Position numbers and translations under genes: made by a program. This document shows positions 52,067 through 60,367 of a DNA stretch of 64,000 bases, piece by piece (within the stretch, counting starts at the first letter, position 1; each line of letters starts with the position of its first letter). The DNA lies in contig CP019156.1 of assembly GCA_002844335.1 (NCBI GenBank), forward strand, positions 1 through 64,000, given 5' to 3'. The notes beneath the pieces are model-generated. The model was given only the letters and a program-made list of their open reading frames with translations, had not been told where the DNA came from and did not search any database. This stretch comes from Haloarcula taiwanensis (lineage in GTDB: Archaea > Halobacteriota > Halobacteria > Halobacteriales > Haloarculaceae).

Positions 52067-53212
52067 ATGTACGCTACCAATTCCAGCGGTAAGAAAGCAT
52101 CGGCAAGCAACCAGACGGTTTCCCTTTCGGCCCACGTCGAGGGTGGTCCCGAGCAACTTCTAGAGGCGGTCGCAGAGACCGAAAACGGCGACGAACTCGA
52201 TTTCAGGATGAATCGGGGGAGCGATAGCCGTGGCAACTTCTACGCCCGGCAGGAGGAGGCATACGACTGGACCCGCTCGACCGAGGTTGGTCCGGACCGG
52301 CGGTTTGGCGAAACGCTAGAACAGCAGGAAGAACGCCACGGACGCGAAGCCGAGCAAGCCCGACACTCCGAGGTCGCACGCGCCCACGTCGACGGTGCTG
52401 ACCGCGAAGCCTCGGCTCGCCAGCTCACCGACGCGGAAACCGAACGGGCTGACGGGTTCCGCTCCCCGGCTGACCCCCGGCAGTGGATGGACCGCGACAC
52501 GCTGGCGCGAGTCAACCAGCAAGCCGCGACGCTGGCAGACAAGACCAGTCTGTCGCAGGCGGCGGCAAGCCGCCGACTCGCCGCCCTTGTGTCCGGGCAG
52601 ATGGGCGACTGTAACAGCCTGTATGAGGCTTCCTTTACCGTCTTGGACGAGGCCCAGAACGACCTGCAAGTACCCACGCCTATCGCGGATGTCTCGCCCT
52701 ACGGCTACGAGTGTACGGTCGAGGGCGAAGTGACCCACATCATCGCGGAGCCAGACGCTCGGAACCAGTACCAAGTCCTCTATATCGAGGACGACAAGGG
52801 AACGAGCGCGAAGGTCACGGTCTGGGGCAAGTCCATGCATGGCGGCGAGATGGTGCGCACGCTCCACGAAGGCGACAGAGTTCGGATTTCCGGGGGCAAG
52901 CCCGACGACTACAACGGTATCAAGACGGTGGCGGTCACGAGCGACACGCTCATGTGCATCATCGAGCGCGGCGACGGTCCCGCGCCCACCGGACACGGGA
53001 GTAGTATGTTCGGCTCCTCGGGTGATAGCCCGGCGGTGGCGTCGTGGGAGGCCGAATCAGACACCCATCAGTGGGCCAACGAGCGGGACACTGACCACGC
53101 GGTCGCCGTGACGCTCGGGAAGGCCCGCTGTCCCGAGTCCGGGTGTTCGGACCTGTTCGACACTGAGCATGGGGCCGCCACTCATCGCGGTATCGTCCAC
53201 TCCGCAGACTGA
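52067..53212 (+). CDS. OB-fold (RPA-like) protein with C-terminal C2H2 zinc finger
   Basis: 381 residues. The N-terminal half is acidic and helical with Glu/Arg-rich stretches. Residues about 205-300 form an OB fold of the RPA/SSB type (C-T-V-E-G-E-V-T-H-I-I; S-A-K-V-T-V-W-G; G-D-R-V-R-I-S-G-G). Residues about 350-378 hold a zinc finger, C-P-E-S-G-C...H-R-G-I-V-H. It should bind single-stranded DNA during plasmid or viral replication or repair. A structured leader precedes it. Confidence 0.8.
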   Translation: MYATNSSGKKASASNQTVSLSAHVEGGPEQLLEAVAETENGDELDFRMNRGSDSRGNFYARQEEAYDWTRSTEVGPDRRFGETLEQQEERHGREAEQARHSEVARAHVDGADREASARQLTDAETERADGFRSPADPRQWMDRDTLARVNQQAATLADKTSLSQAAASRRLAALVSGQMGDCNSLYEASFTVLDEAQNDLQVPTPIADVSPYGYECTVEGEVTHIIAEPDARNQYQVLYIEDDKGTSAKVTVWGKSMHGGEMVRTLHEGDRVRISGGKPDDYNGIKTVAVTSDTLMCIIERGDGPAPTGHGSSMFGSSGDSPAVASWEAESDTHQWANERDTDHAVAVTLGKARCPESGCSDLFDTEHGAATHRGIVHSAD

Positions 53213-53477
53213 CGCCCGATAGCGAGGGGCGTCCCCACTGAGCGGGGGGCTTCCTCGGGCGGTGCGACGGTGCTCGCGCACGCGGCCTCGCCGCCGCCTC
53301 CGGCACAGCGGACGGCGGCGAGACAAGCGCGCGCACGGACTGGCACGCCACCGCACCAGCGCGTCAACGTGGGTCAGTCTGGTGGGGGCTGTGAGAGAGC
53401 CGATGTTCTGGTGTGTACGTGACCGTGGGCCAGCCGGCCCGGGAGCAACTGGGGCTGAGTGGCTGGTGGGTCGCGAC
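53213..53477. other. Intergenic region with a GC-rich hairpin
   Basis: CTCGCCGCCG (53287-53296) and CGGCGGCGAG (53313-53322) form a perfect 10-bp stem about 75 bp after the RPA-like stop. It may mark the transcript end. No gene seen. Confidence 0.45.
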
Positions 53478-53575
53478 AGCGCGCGACGCCAGCGGAGCGC
53501 TCCGCTCGGCGCATTCGCGCGCCTCACGCCGGTCCACTCGTGCCTGCAGTAGCGGGCGCGATCCCGGCCGGCAAA
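53478..53575 (+). repeat. GC-rich dispersed repeat, copy 1 of 3
   Basis: It begins CAGCGCGCGACGCC and ends GTAGCGGGCGCGATCCC (one or two bases vary). Related copies are at 58776-58989 and 61860-62008. Frames across it give Arg-rich strings (for example G-R-D-R-A-R-Y) that recur with the DNA and are not real proteins. Confidence 0.7.
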
Positions 53576-53616
53576 GAAGAGGAAACAAAGAAGCCGCATT
53601 TCTTGGCAGAGATGAA

Positions 53617-54117
53617 TTACTGCGTTGTTTTCCCGCAGATACACTCATGTCCCTGTCGAGATCGCCCAGTAACGTATCTATGAATCTCAGTTGCGAGTTC
53701 GTACATCGCTTCGGCACGCGCTGCTGAGGCAAGCCCATCCTGATAGTAGGTTTTTGCTCGATGATCGCGCCAGAGATCTGCGAGGTCCGTGGCCATCGAT
53801 TCTTCAAATACACCGGCCGCTGCTGCCTCCCGGTAGACCCCGGGATGCGTCCCGGGGAGGTCATCCGGCTGCATCGTTCCGCGTTCGAGGAGCCGAAATT
53901 CCACAGTTCGTTCGATGGCGACGAACGACGCTTCGATGACGAGCGTGTAGTAATTAGCGTTTTGGAGTGCCTCAGCGCCGGCAAGCAAGCGACAGGCCTT
54001 CCGCAATTGGAGGATGGCAGCGCCCTCGACATCTAGCCCGGTCTCGATTTCTGTTGGACGTCGGTCGAACGCGGCTTGCACGTTGTCGATGAGTTGCTCG
54101 ATTCGCGTGCTACTCAT
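53617..54117 (-). CDS. HEPN-domain protein of a HEPN/MNT toxin-antitoxin pair
   Basis: 166 residues, all-helical, starting at the ATG at 54117, which overlaps the nucleotidyltransferase stop by 8 bp. A HEPN-type segment L-A-D-L-W-R-D-H-R-A-K-T-Y-Y lies near residues 113-126. The canonical R-x4-6-H ends in Tyr here rather than His. HEPN toxins are RNases held inactive by AMP transfer from the MNT partner. The divergent active site leaves the activity open. Confidence 0.8.
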   Translation of the reverse strand: MSSTRIEQLIDNVQAAFDRRPTEIETGLDVEGAAILQLRKACRLLAGAEALQNANYYTLVIEASFVAIERTVEFRLLERGTMQPDDLPGTHPGVYREAAAAGVFEESMATDLADLWRDHRAKTYYQDGLASAARAEAMYELATEIHRYVTGRSRQGHECICGKTTQ

Positions 54118-54790
54118 CGGCGACGGCCTCCTTTCGGACTGAGTCGAGTTGGTCGCTGCCGTACACCGTGATACCCTCAGCGAAGATTTCACGGAGTTTT
54201 GACCCAGCTCTGTATGCGCTTTCCGCAGACTCAACATACGGTTCGAACGCGAACCGGTCACCGTCGAAGCGGTCGGACTGGAGCCCACCAACAACGTCGG
54301 TAATCCGTCGGCGGGCTGTCGTCCGGTCGCCATCGACGACGACGAAACAATCGATGTCGCTTTGCCGGTCAGCCTCACCCCGAGCAACGCTTCCAAAGAC
54401 AACGATACCGAGTAGTTCGTCGACGTCGTCGGCGTCGGTAATCGCGGCTTGCACACGATCGATGAAGGCCCGGATCGGCGCATGGAACTCAGACTGCGGA
54501 ATGGCGAGGATCGGGTCGTCTTTCTGGAGTCGATCTGGGTTGATCGTGATGTAGTTTCGTTGTGGCGTCTCTCGAATTTGTATGGCACCGATATTGTCGA
54601 GGAGGTCGACAGCCCGCCACACTGTCGAGCGGGTGACACCCGTGGCGTCGACGAGTTCGGGGATCGTAAACTCCGTATCGTGGGCGTCGACGAGCAGTCG
54701 TAGGATGTCGTCTGCGGCACTGATACGAAAGACATCGGTATCCGAGTCAGGATACGCATTGATGCACACCGTTATATCACGTTTCGCCAT
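54110..54790 (-). CDS. Nucleotidyltransferase (MNT) antitoxin with N-terminal winged helix
   Basis: 226 residues from the ATG at 54790. Residues about 25-85 are a winged helix (I-P-E-L-V-D-A-T-G-V-T-R-S-T-V-W-R-A-V). The nucleotidyltransferase motif G-S-V-A-R-G-E-A-D-R-Q-S-D-I-D is at about 130-144, with another Asp in F-V-V-V-D. It would AMPylate and neutralise the HEPN partner. The fused DNA-binding domain suggests autoregulation from the same protein. Confidence 0.85.
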   Translation of the reverse strand: MAKRDITVCINAYPDSDTDVFRISAADDILRLLVDAHDTEFTIPELVDATGVTRSTVWRAVDLLDNIGAIQIRETPQRNYITINPDRLQKDDPILAIPQSEFHAPIRAFIDRVQAAITDADDVDELLGIVVFGSVARGEADRQSDIDCFVVVDGDRTTARRRITDVVGGLQSDRFDGDRFAFEPYVESAESAYRAGSKLREIFAEGITVYGSDQLDSVRKEAVADE

Positions 54791-55092
54791 TTCAGACACT
54801 ATCTGATTTTGTGCAACAGCATATAAATAGGTGGCGGCGTCAAGTAATAAGGCAGTATCCTATGCGAGTAATTCAAGCCCGCTGTCGGTTCCAGCGTCGT
54901 TGGCTCGACACTGATCAGGAGACGATGCGTGCTACTGCTCGGGCCTGTTTCAGACTAGGTAGGATCCAGCAGGGAGTACCGACTGCTAAACGACTCGACG
55001 AGAGCTTTGCGGGAGGGAGGGCAGATCGTCTGTGACATCATCCGACAATTCTCGGTCCGTTCCATGCTCACGTGAGATCTCATATCCCCACA
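54791..55092. other. Intergenic region, nothing recognised
   Basis: The promoter side of the toxin-antitoxin pair and the 3' side of the iron permease. No ATP-binding subunit gene of the transporter is here, although this would be its expected place. Confidence 0.45.
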
Positions 55093-56205
55093 TCACACTT
55101 CACCCAGATTCTCGGTCTTCCGCATCAGATAGAGGAAGTACGGACCACCGACAAGTCCCGTAATGATACCCACCGGGAGCTGGATGGGGTTGAGCGCGAG
55201 GCGGGCACCGACATCAGCACCGACCAGTAGCGCCGGCCCAAGAAACAAACACCCGAGCAAGAGCCGCCGCGAGTCAGCACCAACGACGTTCCGGGCCATA
55301 TGTGGGACGATGAGTCCGACGAAGCCGATGAGACCCGCGACCGCGATCGCCGCCGCCGTTGACAACACGGCGATACCGGCAACCGCGAATCGCATTTTCT
55401 CGACAGGCATACCGAGAGAGTTTGCGGTTTCCTCGCCGAGTGCGAGCACGTCCAGTTCCGCGGTCATCATGAACGCGAGTACGAGCGCCAGCACCGTGAA
55501 CGGGAGCGCGATGCGGACCTCCGCCCAGTCGGTGTTCAGCAGCGATCCGGAGAGCCACGCCTGTGCAGACATCACGGTGTTGAGGTCGTCGATGAAGAAG
55601 AACAATGCCCGCTGGATGGACCCGAAGACAGTTCCGACGATAACACCTGCCAGTACCAGTCGAACAGGACTCGTACCGCTCTTCCACGCGATAACATACA
55701 CTAGCAGGAACGCCCCTCCACCACCGAGTGCTGCGAGAACGGGTACAAGCGGAAGGAATTCAGAAAACGCCGTCAGTACGACCAACACGACGAGTCCGGC
55801 ACCGTCGCTGATACCGAGAATGTAGGGACTTGCGAGCTCGTTCCGAGTGATAATCTGGAAGATGGCGCCCGAAACCGCGAGGTTTGCACCGACGAGCACG
55901 CCGACCAGAATACGCGGCAGGCGGATATTCCAGACGATGTGCTGTTGCTGAGTGAACCACTCGGGGATATCAGCGCCAAACAGGAATGCGTGCCACGCTT
56001 CCAGACTGAACAGGATTCTGGGGTCGAGGACTGCACCCCACGCTTCAGAGAGTGTCAGCGGGAACGCGCCGAAGCTTACCTGTAGCAACGTTGCTCCAAC
56101 CAACACGGTGATACTTCCGAGCACGACACCCGCCAGAGCCGAGTCGGCATACCAGCGCTTGGCCGCCGCTTTTCGATCTGCGAGTCGATCAAACAGTTCC
56201 GCCAT
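55093..56205 (-). CDS. Iron-siderophore/cobalamin-type ABC permease (FecCD/BtuC)
   Basis: 370 residues from the ATG at 56205. About ten transmembrane helices. Hallmarks: R-L-P-R-I-L-V-G-V-L-V-G-A-N-L-A-V-S-G, and G-L-I-G-F-V-G-L-I-V-P-H-M-A-R near the ATPase-contact loop. It imports chelated iron (or B12) with a binding protein and an ATPase. The binding-protein gene ends 5 bp upstream; no ATPase gene follows. Confidence 0.9.
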   Translation of the reverse strand: MAELFDRLADRKAAAKRWYADSALAGVVLGSITVLVGATLLQVSFGAFPLTLSEAWGAVLDPRILFSLEAWHAFLFGADIPEWFTQQQHIVWNIRLPRILVGVLVGANLAVSGAIFQIITRNELASPYILGISDGAGLVVLVVLTAFSEFLPLVPVLAALGGGGAFLLVYVIAWKSGTSPVRLVLAGVIVGTVFGSIQRALFFFIDDLNTVMSAQAWLSGSLLNTDWAEVRIALPFTVLALVLAFMMTAELDVLALGEETANSLGMPVEKMRFAVAGIAVLSTAAAIAVAGLIGFVGLIVPHMARNVVGADSRRLLLGCLFLGPALLVGADVGARLALNPIQLPVGIITGLVGGPYFLYLMRKTENLGEV

Positions 56206-56210
56206 CGGTT

Positions 56211-57416
56211 CTACAGATCCCCGTTGACGATGTCGATGAGACGCTGGCGGTCGAAGAGTTGCTCGCTCTCCGGGATGGCACCGACAGCGCCGGGCCATTC
56301 GCCGAATTCGTCGGGGTAAACCTGCTTCGCGACAGCTTCGGTGGAAAACATATCGACGATGGGGCCCATATACTGACCGCCACTTCGGATGACATTGCCG
56401 TTCTGGACGGCGCGGAGTCGTTGGCCGTTCTCGTTGTTCTCGAAGGGCTCAATGACGGTATTCACGAACTCCTCGTGGGTCGCTGATGTGAGTGCGCCGA
56501 CAGCGCCGATATAGTCAGGGTCAGCGCGGGCCAGTTCTTCGTAGCCAACAGGTCCGTCTGGGTACTGTCCCTCGAAGGCGTCCTGCATACCGAGGCGATA
56601 GTAGGACTTAGTATTGTTGCCGAGGCGGTGGAGGGGCGCGATTCGGAACCGGCCGGAGTCAGGACTAACACCGCGCCAAATAGCGGCGACCGTGGGACGT
56701 TCGTCCTCCGGCGGGAGCGCGTCCTCAATGGTACCCATGAGGTCGTTGTGGAGCGACTGCCAGCCTTGGAACCGCCGTTGGCGCTGGAAAATGTCCGCCA
56801 CCTTCTCGAAGGCCTCGTACATCGTGTACGGATTCGGTTCGTTCTGAACAGCGGATTGGGGGGCAAAGCGAAGCGTCGTCCCAAGAAAGGGGCCAGTCTG
56901 GGACTCGACATCTACGAAGTCGGAGTCGTCCCAGTTGACGTAACGGCTGATGTTGTTTCGGGAGATGAGCCAGACATCTGCATCAGCGGCATAGAAGTTC
57001 TCCTTATCGTAGCCGGACTCGGCATCGCTGGCGATCTTGACGGGCTGTCTCTCGTCGAATCCAAGATCAAGGAGGTCGTAGAATTTCAACGGGGCGCGCT
57101 CGAGACCAGTGGTCGCCGTCGGGTGGATCCCAAGCGCCATGCCCATGTCGATGAAGGGACTGGTACCGACGCCATACGTCTCGGGCACCTCTTCAAATGT
57201 GTAGGGGTCGTTAGGTTCCATTCGGACCGTATACGGTGTCGGGTCCGACGCTGCTGTTTCGGAAGCTGCCGTCTCACTGGCGATATTACTGTCTGTCTCT
57301 GTACTCCGTGACTGATCCGTGCTGTCCGTTCCGTCGGTAGAACTTCCAACACAGCCGGAGAAGCCGGCAGCAATGAGACTAGCACTACTCACAAGCAACT
57401 GACGTCGACGTACCAT
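56211..57416 (-). CDS. Iron-siderophore-type ABC substrate-binding lipoprotein
   Basis: 401 residues. R-R-R-Q-L-L-V-S-S-A-S-L and G-F-S-G-C form a Tat-like lipoprotein signal. A Thr/Ser-rich linker (about 25-60) precedes a class III (FecB/BtuF-like) binding domain, with A-A-D-A-D-V-W-L-I-S-R-N-N in its first half. An iron-box palindrome (57422-57435) lies 6 bp before the start codon, indicating repression under iron-replete conditions. Confidence 0.85.
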   Translation of the reverse strand: MVRRRQLLVSSASLIAAGFSGCVGSSTDGTDSTDQSRSTETDSNIASETAASETAASDPTPYTVRMEPNDPYTFEEVPETYGVGTSPFIDMGMALGIHPTATTGLERAPLKFYDLLDLGFDERQPVKIASDAESGYDKENFYAADADVWLISRNNISRYVNWDDSDFVDVESQTGPFLGTTLRFAPQSAVQNEPNPYTMYEAFEKVADIFQRQRRFQGWQSLHNDLMGTIEDALPPEDERPTVAAIWRGVSPDSGRFRIAPLHRLGNNTKSYYRLGMQDAFEGQYPDGPVGYEELARADPDYIGAVGALTSATHEEFVNTVIEPFENNENGQRLRAVQNGNVIRSGGQYMGPIVDMFSTEAVAKQVYPDEFGEWPGAVGAIPESEQLFDRQRLIDIVNGDL

Positions 57417-57421
57417 ATTGA

Positions 57422-57435
57422 TTAGGGTGGCCTAA
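57422..57435. promoter_or_regulatory. Iron-box operator (DtxR/SirR type), copy 1
   Basis: TTAGG-GTGG-CCTAA lies between the presumed TATA box and the start codon of the binding-protein gene. The same inverted core, with a 4-bp spacer, recurs at 58402. Archaeal DtxR-type repressors bind palindromes of this form. Confidence 0.65.
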
Positions 57436-57519
57436 AACAACTTATTGATTCCCGCTGTCCGATTTAATCCAGCGCGTACGATGTTCACAGCGTGTTACGA
57501 GTAACACTCCGCTGTCGCT

Positions 57520-58389
57520 CTATCGGGCGACGTCAGTTGTCCGCTCAGCGAGCGGCACCGCACGATCACGATACTCAGCGATGACCTGCTCAGCCCACGC
57601 TATCACATCAGGGTGAGAACATGAGATAATATCGAATCCAGTCTCCTGATCCCGGTCGATGGTGAAAAACACTGTTTCGCCGTCGATGAGGTCGATGGTA
57701 CAGGGGACAGATTCATCAAGACTAAGATATACTGTTGTATCGACCTGGGACTCGATTTTTCGCCACTTCGTGCGTAGAGATGAGTCCCCTACCATCGTTT
57801 CAGTAACATTCGAATCGAAAACGACGTGGACTTCAGGTTGGTTCCCGTTCCGGATAGACTGTTCGTACCCATACATCGGGAGGGAAGTAAACGTCCCAAC
57901 AAGTGACTCACACGAAGATCCATCTTTGATTGCGTTCGCTACAACGCGAGCGGCTGCGAGTGGATCCTCGGACTTGCCGTGGACGTGCTCGCCATCGGCG
58001 AGGCAACGAAGATCAAAGTCGAACCAGTCGGTCGGGAGTCGCGAAATCAGGTTGGGATAGGTCTGTCCAACTGTTACAGTTCCCTGAAGCCTAGCGAGAT
58101 CTCGATGAACAGCTTCACCGAAAGAGGATAGTTCGTACACCCTATCGGGGGTTCTTTGTTGAATGAGTTCCCGATCCTCGAGGTCTCCAAGAATTCGGCT
58201 CAGGGTTACTCGCGTCGCGTCCAGCTGGTCGCGCAGTTCATCGCGGGAACTGGAACCATCCGCTAATAAATTGAGCACGCGAAATCGGTGTTCCGAGCGA
58301 GTGAGGAACGCTATGTATTCAATTGTGCTCTCAGTCAGCCGGTCTTTCCCCTTCCACTTCATTTTCTTTCCCAAGTCCTTCACTGTCAT
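57520..58389 (-). CDS. Winged-helix regulator with FilR1-like C-terminal domain
   Basis: 289 residues from the ATG at 58389. The longer frame to 58443 would read through the operator, so it was not used. A winged helix at about residues 25-85 (S-R-D-E-L-R-D-Q-L-D-A-T-R-V-T-L-S-R-I-L) is followed by a FilR1-like sensor domain (D-L-R-C-L-A-D-G-E ... D-P-L-A-A-A-R-V). An iron box overlaps its promoter. It probably controls, or is controlled together with, the iron transport operon; the signal it senses is unknown. Confidence 0.75.
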   Translation of the reverse strand: MTVKDLGKKMKWKGKDRLTESTIEYIAFLTRSEHRFRVLNLLADGSSSRDELRDQLDATRVTLSRILGDLEDRELIQQRTPDRVYELSSFGEAVHRDLARLQGTVTVGQTYPNLISRLPTDWFDFDLRCLADGEHVHGKSEDPLAAARVVANAIKDGSSCESLVGTFTSLPMYGYEQSIRNGNQPEVHVVFDSNVTETMVGDSSLRTKWRKIESQVDTTVYLSLDESVPCTIDLIDGETVFFTIDRDQETGFDIISCSHPDVIAWAEQVIAEYRDRAVPLAERTTDVAR

Positions 58390-58401
58390 ACGACATTTCT
58401 T

Positions 58402-58417
58402 TTTAGGCAGGCCTAAA
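58402..58417. promoter_or_regulatory. Iron-box operator (DtxR/SirR type), copy 2
   Basis: TTTAGGCAGGCCTAAA, a perfect 6+4+6 palindrome, 13-28 bp before the start codon of the regulator, overlapping where a TATA box should be. Confidence 0.68.
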
Positions 58418-58775
58418 TTACTTTTTGAATCATACTCTGTCATGGCCCAGATCGGAACAGCTATTCAGTGGTCCCAGAAGTTTTTCACTGAATCTCGTTG
58501 GGCCTGTACATGCTCAAAAACGATACCGGCTCAATCTGTGGATCCTCTCGCTACGTTTGCGACTTTAGCTATCGTCACCGGGACATCCTGTCGGTCGGTC
58601 AACCCAACGACGTACACATCGTCCGGTCGCTGGTTGGATGGCTGTTGCTCTGGAGAAAGGTGTGGCTGTGACATGAGAACGGTGCGATTCAGACTTGTCC
58701 GTCATCGCTCAAAAAGCTCCGGGTCGGGGTGGTTCCAGCTGGCACACGTCGAGGTCCTGATTCCACGGAGTGTCG
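58418..58775. other. Intergenic region, nothing recognised
   Basis: Frames here are Ser/Arg/Cys-rich and not acidic. No RNA or repeat apart from the GC-rich repeat that begins at 58776. Confidence 0.4.
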
Positions 58776-58989
58776 GATAGATCGCAAGCGTGGGTCTGCC
58801 GGCCGGGGCGCAACTGGGCTGGATGGCTGGTGGACCGTCCCAGCGCGCGACGCCACTGACAGACTCGCGATGCTCGTCTGTCGTGTCCTCGTTCGCTGGC
58901 ACTCACTCGGACGACGGGGCGCTGCGCTCGGCGCTATCGCGCGCCTCGCGGCGGTCCAGTCGTGCCTGCGGTAGCGGGCGCGATCCCGG
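58776..58989 (+). repeat. GC-rich dispersed repeat, copy 2 of 3 (longest)
   Basis: It shares a run starting GTGGACCGTCCCAGCGCGCG and ending GTAGCGGGCGCGATCCC with copy 3, and the left part (GGCCGGGGCGCAACTGGG, GGCTGGTGG) with the region just left of copy 1. It lies between the iron regulator and the PIN gene. Confidence 0.72.
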
Positions 58990-59043
58990 CCAAGCATACA
59001 AACCTAACAGATCTGTTAGCTGATTTCGTATACATCTCGTAAC

Positions 59044-59616
59044 CTACTCTGGCCCATCCCACGTAAGCCGGTCAACAGTTGGGAACTCAGCTTTCGCTGT
59101 CTGTGGTGGGTTATAATATCTGGACTGGACATCATAGTAGCCGAATTCGGGAGGGATACGGGCACACGCTGTTGCCAGGTTTTTATCCGCTGTGTGGGTT
59201 ATTACGCGAATCCGGGCATTCTGGTCGAATAAGCGAACTGCCAACGCGACCAACGCCGCATCCCGCCAGTTGTTCGTCTCTGGATATTTGCTTTGCTGGT
59301 TGAGAAAGGCATCTGCAACGAACCGGGCTTTCTCAACCGCCCCAGCGATACTATCAAAGTCGTCTGTTCGGTCACCTGACAGCGGGGTGGCTACCCGAAC
59401 CCACCCCTCTTCGATAGCCGTGTCAAGGTATGGATTCGTCGGTTGGTCACCACCCCCAGTATCCGCCAGCTCGTGGTAGACTGCTGCTGGCACCCAGATT
59501 TCGGTTCCAGCTTCTTCAACAGCACTCTTGAGCGATTGTAGTCGCGGACTAGGATACTTTCCTAGATTCCGAAACATCACCGTGTCCGCAATGTTCGCCG
59601 TGTATATCCTCGTCAT
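59044..59616 (-). CDS. PIN-like nuclease toxin
   Basis: 190 residues. It starts M-T-R-I-Y-T-A-N-I-A-D-T, close to a PIN N-terminus, but with Ala where the first catalytic Asp of D-x-N is usual. Acidic residues N-W-R-D-A-A-L-V-A-L-A (about 118-128) and T-H-T-A-D-K-N-L-A (about 143-151) match the other active-site positions. It is 5 bp downstream of an HTH gene, an arrangement seen for haloarchaeal PIN/HTH pairs. Confidence 0.75.
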   Translation of the reverse strand: MTRIYTANIADTVMFRNLGKYPSPRLQSLKSAVEEAGTEIWVPAAVYHELADTGGGDQPTNPYLDTAIEEGWVRVATPLSGDRTDDFDSIAGAVEKARFVADAFLNQQSKYPETNNWRDAALVALAVRLFDQNARIRVITHTADKNLATACARIPPEFGYYDVQSRYYNPPQTAKAEFPTVDRLTWDGPE

Positions 59617-59621
59617 TCGGT

Positions 59622-60245
59622 CTACTTGTCGGTCAGTTCTTCAAGTAGATCGCCGTCGTCCTCATCGAAATCTCCCGGTGTGTACGTCGTCGGAGCCGAT
59701 TCGCTGTCACCGAGGTCAAGAATCGAATAGAGCGCTTCAACAAGGTCATACGCAATTCCAGGCGAAAGATCCGTGAGACTCGCGATTTGACGGATTGTGA
59801 CATCCCCCTCACTGTGCTCCTTCACAAGATCGTGTGCTAGCGCGAATGTGACAATACCGTGGTCTTCAAGAACTCGCTCGATTGCTGGATACTCGTCTTT
59901 GTGTGCGATCACTTCGATAAGTTCTGGGGTGATAGAGACCTCAGCCTCGCGGACTGTTAAGGTCAGTTCGAATTCTTCAGCAGTGTACACAGCGGTACCA
60001 GCCTCCTCTGCGACCTTGCTGACGAGACCTGCCTGTTCCAGTTTATGTAGGTAGTCGTACACCGTCTTTTTCGAGACATTCATTGCTTCGATGAGTTCGG
60101 GGCCTGTTGTGCTCTCTGAACGTTTAATCGATGTATAGAGGGCAGCAAGGGACGGGTTCTCGAGCAATTCTGTGAACGTCGGAATCCCGGTGATCATTCC
60201 CGGGGTATCTCCCGAGTTTCGAACGTGTTCTGTATCGTAGCTCAT
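59622..60245 (-). CDS. Winged-helix antitoxin/regulator paired with the PIN protein
   Basis: 207 residues from the ATG at 60245. A winged helix at about residues 38-85 (I-E-A-M-N-V-S-K-K-T-V-Y-D-Y-L-H-K-L-E) is followed by a second helical domain and a strongly acidic C-terminus (D-F-D-E-D-D-G-D). The acidic tail may bind the basic face of the PIN protein. Probably autoregulates the pair. Confidence 0.78.
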   Translation of the reverse strand: MSYDTEHVRNSGDTPGMITGIPTFTELLENPSLAALYTSIKRSESTTGPELIEAMNVSKKTVYDYLHKLEQAGLVSKVAEEAGTAVYTAEEFELTLTVREAEVSITPELIEVIAHKDEYPAIERVLEDHGIVTFALAHDLVKEHSEGDVTIRQIASLTDLSPGIAYDLVEALYSILDLGDSESAPTTYTPGDFDEDDGDLLEELTDK

Positions 60246-60367
60246 CTTGTATAGTGTTACGAAACTAGAAACCATAAGCGTTTGCTACGGGCAGGTGACT
60301 GTACCGATGAGAAACAGCAGTTTTTGATCAGTTCTGCGAAGACTGCCACGGTGAACACCGAGCCCGC

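Noticed and set aside
50975-52156. A 393-codon minus-strand frame through the GC-rich region
   Set aside because: Arg/Ser/Pro/Cys-rich and non-acidic, unlike any real haloarchaeal protein here, and it runs antisense through the structured leader and the start of the RPA-like gene.
58689-58997. Arg-rich minus-strand frames that recur at 53057, 58689 and 61764
   Set aside because: Their similarity follows the GC-rich DNA repeat in every frame, so it reflects DNA copies rather than conserved proteins.
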